Positions 23,859 through 31,221 of a stretch of DNA of 37,278 nucleotides are shown here, piece by piece (position 1 is the stretch's first letter; every line of letters starts with the position of its first letter). Both the position numbers and the translations under genes were made by a program. Source of the DNA: Bacteroidales bacterium (GTDB lineage Bacteria > Bacteroidota > Bacteroidia > Bacteroidales > UBA932). The notes under the pieces are model-generated. The model saw only the letters and a program-made list of their open reading frames with translations, did no database searches and was not told the DNA's origin. Where the stretch lies: contig JAFPGC010000029.1 of the NCBI GenBank assembly GCA_017423025.1, positions 1 to 37,278 on the forward strand. The letters run 5' to 3'.

Positions 23859-26381
23859 ATGAGAAAGATTCTTATTCTCCTGTTGACGATGGTGGTATGC
23901 TCCTGCCAGGAGGAGAAGCAGGCGTATGTGTTCACCTACTTTGACAATTCCCGGCAGAATGCGGGCCTGTTTGTGGCTTACAGTTATGACGGATATAACT
24001 GGACGGCTTTGAATGACGGCGAGCCCATCATGAAGCCTCTGGTGGGGAAGGAGGGCATTATGCGGGATCCTAGCGTTTGCCAGGGCCCGGACGGCACCTT
24101 CCACCTGGTGTGGACGGTGAGTTGGAATGCGCAAAGCATAGGCTATGCCAGTTCCAAAGACCTGATCCACTGGAGCGAACAGAAGATCATTCCCGTGATG
24201 GAGCATCTTCCCGCCACGCGCAATACCTGGGCTCCGGAGTTGTTCTATGAGGCTTCCGAAGACCTGTTCTACATCTTCTGGGCTTCCACGGTGCCGGGGC
24301 ATCCGGACGTTTCCACGGAAGGCAGCATCAGCGAGGATCAGTACAACCACCGCATCTACTGCACCACTACGCGGGATTTCGAAACCTTTTCACCCACAAG
24401 GCTTTACTTCAATCCTTCCTTCAACGTGATCGACGCCTGCGTGATGCGTGTCCCCAAGACCGGGGAACTCCTGATGGCCCTCAAGAACGAGAACCTGAAT
24501 CCGCCGGAGAAGAACATCCGCCTCACGCGCTCGCCCCGGATGGCCGATGGCTTCCCCACGGAAGTATCGGCCCCTATCAGCGGGGAGGAATGGGCCGAAG
24601 GACCTACTCTTATCCCCATTGGAGATGATATTCTAGTCTACTTTGACCAGTTCCGGAAGCACCAATACGGCGCTTCCCTCAGCCACGACGGCGGCTACAC
24701 GTGGGAAGATGCCACGGACAAGATCAGCGTCCCCTCCGGCATGAGCCACGGCACCGCCATCGCCGTCCCCGAACGTTATGTGAAGGCCTTAAGCCAGCAC
24801 GATTTCAAGGCCGATGCGGCGAACCCGCGCATAGTGAATATCATCAATTTCATCCGCTATACCGAACCTCGTAACGATGAAATTACCGAAAAGGTCCTTT
24901 ATGAGACCGTTCGATCCCAGGCGGAAGATCTGCGCAGTAAGGGACTGGTGGGTACGTACCTTCTTCAGTATGACGCGCTTATAGATCCTTCCTACCAGGC
25001 CCTGATGAAAGAAGAGATTGCCCGCGGTTGTGAAGTAGGCGCCTGGTGGGAGATTACCCAGCCGCACGTGGAAGATGCCGGGTATACCTGGCGGGGCCGC
25101 TACCCCTGGGATTGGCATGCCAACGTGGGCTTTTCCGTGGGCTATACCCCCGCGGAGCGGGAGCATCTGGTGGATGTGTATATGGAACGCTTCAAGGAGA
25201 TTTTTGGCACCTATCCCAAGTCTGTGGGCTCCTGGTTCATTGAGGCGGGAACGCTGGCCTATTTGGCGGATAAGTACGGCATTGAGGCTTCCTGCAATTG
25301 CCGGGACCAGGTGGGGACGGACGGATACACCCTTTGGGGCGGCTACTGGAACGGCGCTTACTATCCCAGCCGGGAAAATGCCTATATGCCGGCCCAAACG
25401 GTGGAAGGTGCGATTAATGTGCCTATTTTCAGGATGCTGGGAAGTGATCCTCTGGATCAGTACGAGGCCGGCGTAGGCGGCGTTGTCCAAAGCGTAGCCA
25501 CCATGGAGCCGGTGTACGGCAATTACGGCGGTCAGCCGGAGTGGATAGACTGGTTCTTCAAGATGTTTACGCAGGAACCCCACCTGGGCTATAATTACGT
25601 GCAGATAGGGCAGGAGAATTCCTTCACCTGGAAGGGTTTTGCCGATGGCTTTGTGTACCAGACCGCGCGTCTGGCAGAGCTCAAAGCCGAAGGAAAGGTG
25701 CGCATAGAAACCCTCTCTGATGCAGGCCGATGGTTCAAGGAGCAATACCCGGTAACGCCTCCTACCTCCGTCGTAGCCTCGGAAGACCACCAGGGAAAAG
25801 GGCGGAAGACCTTCTGGTTCAACTGCCGGAACTACCGCGTCAACCTCCTTTGGGAAGGTTCTGAACTGAAGTTTAGGGACCTGCACCTTTTTGACGAGCG
25901 GTTGCGCAGCCCCTACCTGGATGCTCCCGACACCCAGTCCGTCTTCCATTACGAGACCCTGCCGCTGGTGGACGGATGCCTCTGGAGTACGCCCGAGCAC
26001 ATGGCCGGGCTGTGTTTCATGACACCGGAGTTCCAAGGCGGATCACCTGTCTTCATCCCAGGGGACGGAAAGCAGAAGGTGAAATGGCCTTCCACGGATG
26101 GGAAAGGCCGATTTGTCCTCATCTTCTCGGAGGACCGCGTGGAGATATCAGCCCATGGACAGGTGGGCGAATGGTGCCTGCAACTGAACGTGAATCCCGG
26201 AACGGAACTACCTTTCACGGAGATAGCCCCCAAGCAGGTGAAAGCCCATTATCTGGGTATGAATTACGGCATGAAGCTGGAAAAAGGCCGCTTTAAGGAA
26301 ATGGAGGACGGGTGGAGCCAGGAAACCGGCAATGTGCTCGACATCCTCCCCGAAGGTCACCGGATTACGCTCGTTTTTTAG
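23859..26381 (+). CDS. GH43-like beta-propeller fused to a deacetylase-like barrel (lipoprotein)
   Basis: The ATG at 23859 is preferred over 23838 because it places a lipoprotein leader (VVCSC, then QEEK, an acidic signal typical of surface-exposed Bacteroidota lipoproteins) at the N-terminus; the product is 840 residues. Residues about 20-305 resemble the GH43-type five-bladed propeller: GIMRDPSV, IGYASSKDLIHW, TWAPELF and the probable acid Glu in AEGPT. Residues about 320-600 are different: INFIRY, GTYLLQYDALID, WWEITQPHVEDAGYTWRG, a (beta/alpha) barrel reminiscent of polysaccharide deacetylase-like or DUF3863/DUF3864 proteins of Bacteroides (from memory, unverified). A beta-rich C-terminal part follows. 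GH43 enzymes usually act on arabinose, xylose or galactose units; the second domain's reaction is unknown. It ends the long operon, before the inverted-repeat region. Confidence 0.72.
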   Translation: MRKILILLLTMVVCSCQEEKQAYVFTYFDNSRQNAGLFVAYSYDGYNWTALNDGEPIMKPLVGKEGIMRDPSVCQGPDGTFHLVWTVSWNAQSIGYASSKDLIHWSEQKIIPVMEHLPATRNTWAPELFYEASEDLFYIFWASTVPGHPDVSTEGSISEDQYNHRIYCTTTRDFETFSPTRLYFNPSFNVIDACVMRVPKTGELLMALKNENLNPPEKNIRLTRSPRMADGFPTEVSAPISGEEWAEGPTLIPIGDDILVYFDQFRKHQYGASLSHDGGYTWEDATDKISVPSGMSHGTAIAVPERYVKALSQHDFKADAANPRIVNIINFIRYTEPRNDEITEKVLYETVRSQAEDLRSKGLVGTYLLQYDALIDPSYQALMKEEIARGCEVGAWWEITQPHVEDAGYTWRGRYPWDWHANVGFSVGYTPAEREHLVDVYMERFKEIFGTYPKSVGSWFIEAGTLAYLADKYGIEASCNCRDQVGTDGYTLWGGYWNGAYYPSRENAYMPAQTVEGAINVPIFRMLGSDPLDQYEAGVGGVVQSVATMEPVYGNYGGQPEWIDWFFKMFTQEPHLGYNYVQIGQENSFTWKGFADGFVYQTARLAELKAEGKVRIETLSDAGRWFKEQYPVTPPTSVVASEDHQGKGRKTFWFNCRNYRVNLLWEGSELKFRDLHLFDERLRSPYLDAPDTQSVFHYETLPLVDGCLWSTPEHMAGLCFMTPEFQGGSPVFIPGDGKQKVKWPSTDGKGRFVLIFSEDRVEISAHGQVGEWCLQLNVNPGTELPFTEIAPKQVKAHYLGMNYGMKLEKGRFKEMEDGWSQETGNVLDILPEGHRITLVF

Positions 26382-26382
26382 A

Positions 26383-26518
26383 TTCGCGTTGACACGGAAT
26401 CTTCCTTCTGAGGCGCTGTAGCCGTCAACGCGGCGTGCATATCGGCCCCAGGGGGCGTTCCCCTTGCCTTGTTGACACCTGGAAGGGCGTAGAGTGAAGA
26501 ATCTGTGTCAACGCGGAA
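26383..26518. repeat. Intergenic inverted repeat with four copies of a GTTGAC/GTCAAC core
   Basis: The 232-base gap 26382-26613 holds no gene. Its left part is bounded by arms at 26383-26404 and 26496-26518 that are inverted copies (about 20 of 23 positions). Inside are two further core copies in inverted order: GTCAACGCGG at 26424 and GTTGACACC at 26471. The order is therefore minus, plus, minus, plus. The arrangement can fold into a long cruciform or RNA hairpin and could be a miniature transposable or REP-like element, a bidirectional terminator, or repeated operator sites. I see no terminator T-run and no convincing promoter between 26519 and 26613. Confidence 0.6.
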
Positions 26519-26613
26519 CGGTGTAGACATCATAATTGTCAGCAGGTTGCTGAAGAATTGATGTTGCCGAATCCTTATACAAAGTCTTGAGAATTTCCGT
26601 AACATTGTGTGAC

Positions 26614-27735
26614 ATGAGGAAACTAATCATCATATTCTTTCTATCGGTATTCACGGTGTCGCTCCGTGCGCAAGGTGTGAAGGCAGGCCCCTGGGTCAGT
26701 GACACGGGGGAGAACGCTTTCACGCTTGTATGGACCAGCGAGGTGCCGGGAATGGCCTGGGTGCAGCTGGAAGATGGCCGCATACTGTATGAGACCTTTG
26801 CTGGAAGGCGAATTTTTGGCCGATTGCACCGTATCAAAGTGGAAGGCCTCCCGCGCGGCGTGGTGCGTTACCGCATCGGCGGGCAAAACCTGGAGGACGA
26901 TTCCAGCCCCTACAACCCTGTTTTCGGCGACTGTTATGAAGGAGACTGGCACTCGGTGAAAACGTTTGACAGCATGGCTTCCTCCTGCCGCTTCTCCGTG
27001 TTCAACGACATCCACATGCACACGGACAAATATGCCGCGCTGGCTTCCCAGGTAGATTCTGCCAGAACGGATTTCATTTTCCTGAACGGAGATATTGTAT
27101 CGGCCGGTAATTATGTGATGGACACTATGGTGCGCTATGCCGTGGAGCCCTTGGGAAGCCTGGTAAACGGAATTCCGCTGCAATACACAAGGGGCAATCA
27201 CGAAGGCCGGGGCAACAACGTGCCTCTTGTGGCCGATGTTTTCCCCCGCAGCGGCGCTCCCTTCTACTACACCTTCCGCCAGGGTCCTGTGGCGTTCATC
27301 GTCTTTGACGCAGGGGAGACCAATGCCAAGCGCAGCGCCCTCTACAGCGGGGCGGAAGTGTTTGAGGATTACTTGAAAGAGCAAATCGAATGGGCCCGGG
27401 AAGCCGTCCGGGAACCCCTTTTCCGGAAAGCACCTGTGAAGGTGTGCCTTCTCCATGTTCCCATGATTGACCATCCGGACAAAACGGATTACCTGCTGCA
27501 GCGCTGGCTTAACGAGCATATAGTTCCCCTTCTGAACAAGGCGGGAATAGACCTCATGATAGGGGCTGACCTTCACGAATTCATGCTCTGCGAGCCCGGC
27601 ACCATGGGCAACCGTTTCCCCATTCTGGTGAACGACAACGAGCGCCGCCTGCAGTTCGAATACACCCGCGGCGGCCGCATCCACGTCTCCACCTTCAACG
27701 CCTCCGGAGAAAAGGAGTTTGAGAGGGAGTTCTAG
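26614..27735 (+). CDS. Secreted calcineurin-like metallophosphoesterase with N-terminal Fn3-like domain
   Basis: The ATG at 26614 gives a normal Sec leader (MRKLIIIFFLSVF...LRAQ); an in-frame TTG at 26587 adds only a non-signal stretch. The product is 373 residues. Residues about 25-110 are an Fn3-like domain as in purple acid phosphatases (NAFTLVWTSEVPGMAWVQLEDG). The catalytic domain shows VFNDIHMH (Asp132, His134), LNGDIV, GNHEGRGN and LLHVPMIDHP. The last metal motif reads GADLHE where most relatives have GHxH, so one histidine ligand is replaced by Asp. It is the first gene after the inverted repeat and likely begins a new unit. It should hydrolyse phosphoesters at a two-metal centre in the periplasm; the natural substrate is unknown. 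Confidence 0.85.
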   Translation: MRKLIIIFFLSVFTVSLRAQGVKAGPWVSDTGENAFTLVWTSEVPGMAWVQLEDGRILYETFAGRRIFGRLHRIKVEGLPRGVVRYRIGGQNLEDDSSPYNPVFGDCYEGDWHSVKTFDSMASSCRFSVFNDIHMHTDKYAALASQVDSARTDFIFLNGDIVSAGNYVMDTMVRYAVEPLGSLVNGIPLQYTRGNHEGRGNNVPLVADVFPRSGAPFYYTFRQGPVAFIVFDAGETNAKRSALYSGAEVFEDYLKEQIEWAREAVREPLFRKAPVKVCLLHVPMIDHPDKTDYLLQRWLNEHIVPLLNKAGIDLMIGADLHEFMLCEPGTMGNRFPILVNDNERRLQFEYTRGGRIHVSTFNASGEKEFEREF

Positions 27736-27797
27736 TGTGGCATTTCTCTTGAATTTTCAGTAACTTAGTACCGACATTAAGACAGCTATTTAAGGAT

Positions 27798-28250
27798 ATG
27801 ATAACCATCGGCGACAAGATGCCCTCCTTTGAGGTTTTGGACCAGGATGGCAATACGGTGAAATCTGAGGATTTCATCGGCAAAGGGAAAAAGACCATCA
27901 TTTATTTCTATCCCAAGGACAACACTTCCGGGTGCACGGCAGAGGCCTGCTCGTTCCGGGACAACTATGCCGCGCTTACGGAGGCCGGATACAACGTGGT
28001 GGGGGTGAGTAAGGACAGCGCAAAGTCCCATACGGGATTCCGGGCCAAGTTCGGACTTCCTTTCAGGCTGCTGGCCGATACGACCACGGAGATGCTTCAG
28101 GCATTCGGCGCCTGGGGAGAGAAGAAGATGTACGGGAAAACCACGATGGGGACGCTCCGCCGCACCTTCATCTTTGACGAAAACGGCATCCTGGAGCGCA
28201 TCATCGAGAAGGTGGACACCAAAAATTCCGCAGGGCAAATCCTCGAATAA
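27798..28250 (+). CDS. bcp: Bcp-type peroxiredoxin (thioredoxin-dependent thiol peroxidase)
   Basis: The 150-residue protein is full length for the Bcp/PrxQ family, which reduces peroxides using a peroxidatic cysteine recycled by thioredoxin. Visible motifs are IYFYPKDNTSGCTAEACSFRD, with Cys46 as peroxidatic and Cys51 as resolving residue, then VVGVSKDS, KFGLPFRLLAD and RRTFIFDENG. The usual Pro before Gly-Cys (TPGC) is Ser here. It has no export signal, so it acts in the cytoplasm, unlike every other protein in the window. It lies between a metallophosphoesterase and GH20, 62 bases after the former. Its presence is either a housekeeping gene trapped between two PUL blocks or part of the same transcript; nothing links it to glycan breakdown. 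Confidence 0.93.
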   Translation: MITIGDKMPSFEVLDQDGNTVKSEDFIGKGKKTIIYFYPKDNTSGCTAEACSFRDNYAALTEAGYNVVGVSKDSAKSHTGFRAKFGLPFRLLADTTTEMLQAFGAWGEKKMYGKTTMGTLRRTFIFDENGILERIIEKVDTKNSAGQILE

Positions 28251-28268
28251 GACTGGGAATTGCAATAG

Positions 28269-28343
28269 ATGGGAAGACGTCTCCTCATAATCCTGCTGGC
28301 TTTGGCAATCCCCCTGGGCTTGGGGCTCAATTTTAATATCTAG
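28269..28343 (+). CDS. Possible 24-residue hydrophobic peptide
   Basis: Between bcp and GH20 an ATG-initiated frame encodes MGRRLLIILLALAIPLGLGL followed by NFNI and a stop. It resembles a bare signal sequence or single membrane helix with a positively charged start, and it ends 5 bases before the GH20 ATG. It could be a genuine small membrane peptide, a leader affecting GH20 translation, or the remaining leader of a lost exported gene. No further support is available. Confidence 0.25.
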   Translation: MGRRLLIILLALAIPLGLGLNFNI

Positions 28344-28348
28344 TTGGC

Positions 28349-29893
28349 ATGAGAAGACTGTATTACCTGCTTGTTTGCGCCCTGGCCCTGTCCTGCGGAG
28401 CCCCCAAGGATAAGGATACTGCGCAGGGGGCACAGCCGGGGGACATTATCCCGGCACCGGTGGAGTATGCGCTCACTTCCGGTAGTGTGGAATCTGCTAA
28501 GGTGGCGCAATTGCCTCAGAAGGTAAAGATTTCCGAAAAGGCCCTTAGCAAGCGCTTGAATGGAAAGGAATTGACCGATTGGCAACTCAAAGGCGCATAC
28601 TGGCTGGAAGTGGGAAAGAAGACTGTAAAGATAGAGGCGGCCGATGAAGAAGGCGTGTTCTATGCCCGGCAGTCCCTGAAGATGCTGGCGGCCCTGGACA
28701 GCACAGTTACCTGTTGCACCATCCTGGACTGGCCGCGTTTCCAGTACAGGGGACTCATGCTGGATGTGAGCCGGAATTTCCAGGACAAGGAGTTTGTGAA
28801 GAAGCAATTGGAGATGATGGCCCTCCTGAAGATGAACCGCTTCCATTTCCATCTGGTGGACAACCCGGGCTGGCGGCTGCAGATAGACGCTTACCCCCGG
28901 CTCACGCAGTTCACCGCCTGGCGCCCCATCCCCGATTTCTGGGAATGGGAAGATAGCGGAGGAGATGTGTCGGGAGGCGCTTTTGTGGAGGAAGGCACCC
29001 CAGGAGCCTATGGCGGCTATTACAGCAAAGAAGATATTGCTGAGTTGTTGGCATTTGCGGCCGAAAGGCAGATAGAGGTAATCCCGGAGATAGAGATGCC
29101 GGGGCACAATTATGAGACCCGGGCCGCTTATCCCGAGCTGGTATGCAGCCTGATGAAGGCACCGGATGACTGGGAACTCTGCCCGGGCAAGGAAAGCACC
29201 TATGAATTCCTGGAGAATGTGCTTCTGGAAGTGTTTGAGATGTTCCCCAGCCCCTATATTCACATTGGCGGGGACGAGGCCGGAAAGCGGAACTGGGAAC
29301 TGTGCCCGGACTGCCAGGCCCGGATAAAGGCCGAGGGTCTCCAAAACGTGGAAGAGCTTCAGAGCTACATGATTAAGCGCATGGAGCGCTTTGCCCACGA
29401 GCATGGCAAACGCATCATCGGCTGGGATGAGATCCTGGAAGGAGGCCTGGCCCCAGATGCTACCGTGATGTCCTGGCGCGGGACGGAGGGCGGCCTGAAG
29501 GCGATTGCCCAGGGCCACGATGTCATCTTCACGCCATCCCGCTACTGTTATCTGGACCATCAGCAGGACTCCCTCCAGTACAAGCCTGTCAGCAGTCCCG
29601 TGCCATTGGAGAAAGTGTACTCCTTTGAACCGTTGGTGGAAGGTATCTCCGAGGCCGATGTACACCACGTACTGGGCTTGCAGGGCAGCCTGTGGACAGA
29701 GTGGGTCCACGAGGCCTGGCACGCGGAAATCATGCTCTATCCCCGCGCTTTCGCCATTGCCGAGGTGGGCTGGAGCCAGGCCGATAAGAAGAACTATCCG
29801 GACTTCGAACGCCGTGCCCGCGCCTGGTCCGCCGTGGCCCGCCAGATGGGTTACAACGTGTATGATTCTAAAAACAAACAATATACGAAATGA
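28349..29893 (+). CDS. GH20 beta-N-acetylhexosaminidase lipoprotein
   Basis: The 514-residue protein has a lipoprotein leader (lipobox ALSC, Cys16). A short N-terminal GH20b-like domain (about 33-125, IPAPVEY ... YARQSLKML) precedes the catalytic barrel with LDVSRNFQDKEFV, FHLVDNPGWRLQIDAYPRL, EIEMPGHNYETRAAYPEL, the catalytic pair HIGGDE (Asp309, Glu310) and SLWTEWVHEAWHAE. GH20 enzymes remove terminal beta-GlcNAc or beta-GalNAc using the substrate's acetamido group. It is very similar to the C-terminal half of the fusion at 13200, starting at the same IPAPVEY motif. Here, however, it is membrane anchored and alone. A tail lysine/asparagine-rich (DSKNKQYTK) is the only notable difference at the end. 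The following gene begins 1 base after its stop. Confidence 0.93.
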   Translation: MRRLYYLLVCALALSCGAPKDKDTAQGAQPGDIIPAPVEYALTSGSVESAKVAQLPQKVKISEKALSKRLNGKELTDWQLKGAYWLEVGKKTVKIEAADEEGVFYARQSLKMLAALDSTVTCCTILDWPRFQYRGLMLDVSRNFQDKEFVKKQLEMMALLKMNRFHFHLVDNPGWRLQIDAYPRLTQFTAWRPIPDFWEWEDSGGDVSGGAFVEEGTPGAYGGYYSKEDIAELLAFAAERQIEVIPEIEMPGHNYETRAAYPELVCSLMKAPDDWELCPGKESTYEFLENVLLEVFEMFPSPYIHIGGDEAGKRNWELCPDCQARIKAEGLQNVEELQSYMIKRMERFAHEHGKRIIGWDEILEGGLAPDATVMSWRGTEGGLKAIAQGHDVIFTPSRYCYLDHQQDSLQYKPVSSPVPLEKVYSFEPLVEGISEADVHHVLGLQGSLWTEWVHEAWHAEIMLYPRAFAIAEVGWSQADKKNYPDFERRARAWSAVARQMGYNVYDSKNKQYTK

Positions 29894-29894
29894 A

Positions 29895-31208
29895 ATGAAA
29901 CGAAGAGACTTTATCAAAGTATCCGGCGCTGCTGCACTGGTGGCCGGGAGCGGCCAGCTGGTATCGGCCGCTGAGCATCTGAGCCAGGAGGAAAAGCCTG
30001 AGAAACTGATAGCGACGGCCCCCATGCTCCAGAATTTTGCCGAGACGTCCATAGGCGTAGCCTTTGCGGTGAACGACCTGGCTAACGGCTATGTGCTCAT
30101 AGGAGAGAAGGCCGACCTGAGCGATGCCCGCAAGGTGCTTTGCGGCGGCTACCGCCTGTGCGACATTGACGAGCGCGTGATCCAAGTGCGCATCACGGGA
30201 CTGAAGCCTGCTACGCGCTACTATTACAAGATAGGCGCGGACCGCATCCATTACGGCCACGGTTACGACATGAAGGTGCTGGGTAATGAGGAGGATCCCC
30301 GGGTTTATACTTTTGTAACGGCTGGCGAAGCCTTGAAAGGCAAGTTCTGCGTAATTAACGACACCCACAGGAAATGGGAGTCCCTGGGCCCGGTGCTGGA
30401 TAAAGTGGAAGCTCTGGCCCCTGCCTGCGTGGTGTGGAATGGAGACGCCTCCAATTCCGAGGAAACCCTGGAAAAGCAGGTGCAGATTTTCCTGGACCAC
30501 GACCTTCCCCGCAAGGACTATGCGGCCGAAATCCCCTATCTCTTCTGCCCGGGCAACCACGATTCCCGCGGTCGGGCCAACCGGCATTTGGAGCGCGTGT
30601 GGATGTACCGCCAGCCGGAAGAAAGGGACGTCCGGGACTGGGACCTGGGCCGTAACTTTGCCATCCGCCTGGGCGATATGGCCCTCATCGGCCTGGATAC
30701 GGCCGAGGACAAGCTGGACACCAACCCCATCTTTGCCGGCCTGTTCAAGAGCAAGGAGTACCGCGAGGCGCAGACGGCCTGGCTGCGCGATGCCCTGGCC
30801 CGTCCGGAGATTGCATCGGCCCCCTTCCTGGTAGCCTTCTGCCACATTCCGCTCTTTGACGACGATCCTACGCACAACCCCGGCGATGTGGCTCCTGCCG
30901 ACAAGGACCCCCAGTATCTCACAGACTTTGCCTTCTGGCAGCGCACCTGCGCGAACATGTGGGGACCGCTGCTGCACAAGGCCGGTTGCCAACTGCTGAT
31001 TACGGCCCATATGCACCAATACCGCTGCGACAAACCGACTGCAGACCGCTGCTGGACCCAGATTGTGGGCGGCGGCCCCCACATGAAGCCCGGCCCCGAG
31101 TATCCTACGGTGATAGAAGGTGCAGTGAAGGGCAACAAGCTCCACATCACGGTCCATAACATTCTCACCGGTCAGGTGCAGGATGCGTTTGAATTCAAGA
31201 GAAGATAG
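29895..31208 (+). CDS. Tat-exported metallophosphoesterase, purple-acid-phosphatase-like (intact copy)
   Basis: The frame is open far upstream inside GH20, but the ATG at 29895 gives a twin-arginine leader (MKRRDFIKVSGAAALVAG) and 437 residues. Residues about 45-145 are the Fn3-like N-domain (AETSIGVAFAVNDLANGYVLIGEK ends here in segments shared with the remnant at 23495; TRYYYKIG follows). The catalytic domain has VINDTH (about 155), WNGDASNSEE, CPGNHDSRG (about 218), AFCHIPLFDDDP and TAHMHQY (about 370), a complete two-metal set. It should hydrolyse phosphoesters in the periplasm. It follows GH20 by one base, so the two are probably co-translated, linking phosphate removal to N-acetylhexosamine release (inference). 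Confidence 0.88.
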   Translation: MKRRDFIKVSGAAALVAGSGQLVSAAEHLSQEEKPEKLIATAPMLQNFAETSIGVAFAVNDLANGYVLIGEKADLSDARKVLCGGYRLCDIDERVIQVRITGLKPATRYYYKIGADRIHYGHGYDMKVLGNEEDPRVYTFVTAGEALKGKFCVINDTHRKWESLGPVLDKVEALAPACVVWNGDASNSEETLEKQVQIFLDHDLPRKDYAAEIPYLFCPGNHDSRGRANRHLERVWMYRQPEERDVRDWDLGRNFAIRLGDMALIGLDTAEDKLDTNPIFAGLFKSKEYREAQTAWLRDALARPEIASAPFLVAFCHIPLFDDDPTHNPGDVAPADKDPQYLTDFAFWQRTCANMWGPLLHKAGCQLLITAHMHQYRCDKPTADRCWTQIVGGGPHMKPGPEYPTVIEGAVKGNKLHITVHNILTGQVQDAFEFKRR

Positions 31209-31221
31209 TAAGGCATTTTCC

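Noticed and set aside
26590-26613. TAACATTG as a -7 element just before the metallophosphoesterase at 26614
   Set aside because: It would start transcription at or after the start codon and has no -33 box about 19 bases upstream.
27736-27797. Possible promoter before bcp (TAACTTAG at 27761)
   Set aside because: Only a partial -7 match and no TTTG at a suitable distance upstream.
29505-29894. Upstream extension of the metallophosphoesterase frame into GH20
   Set aside because: The extension is a shadow of GH20 coding sequence; the twin-arginine leader at 29895 sets the true start.
31183-31221. Earlier in-frame start for the unassigned barrel lipoprotein
   Set aside because: It overlaps the previous gene's end and would put 13 charged residues before a normal leader.
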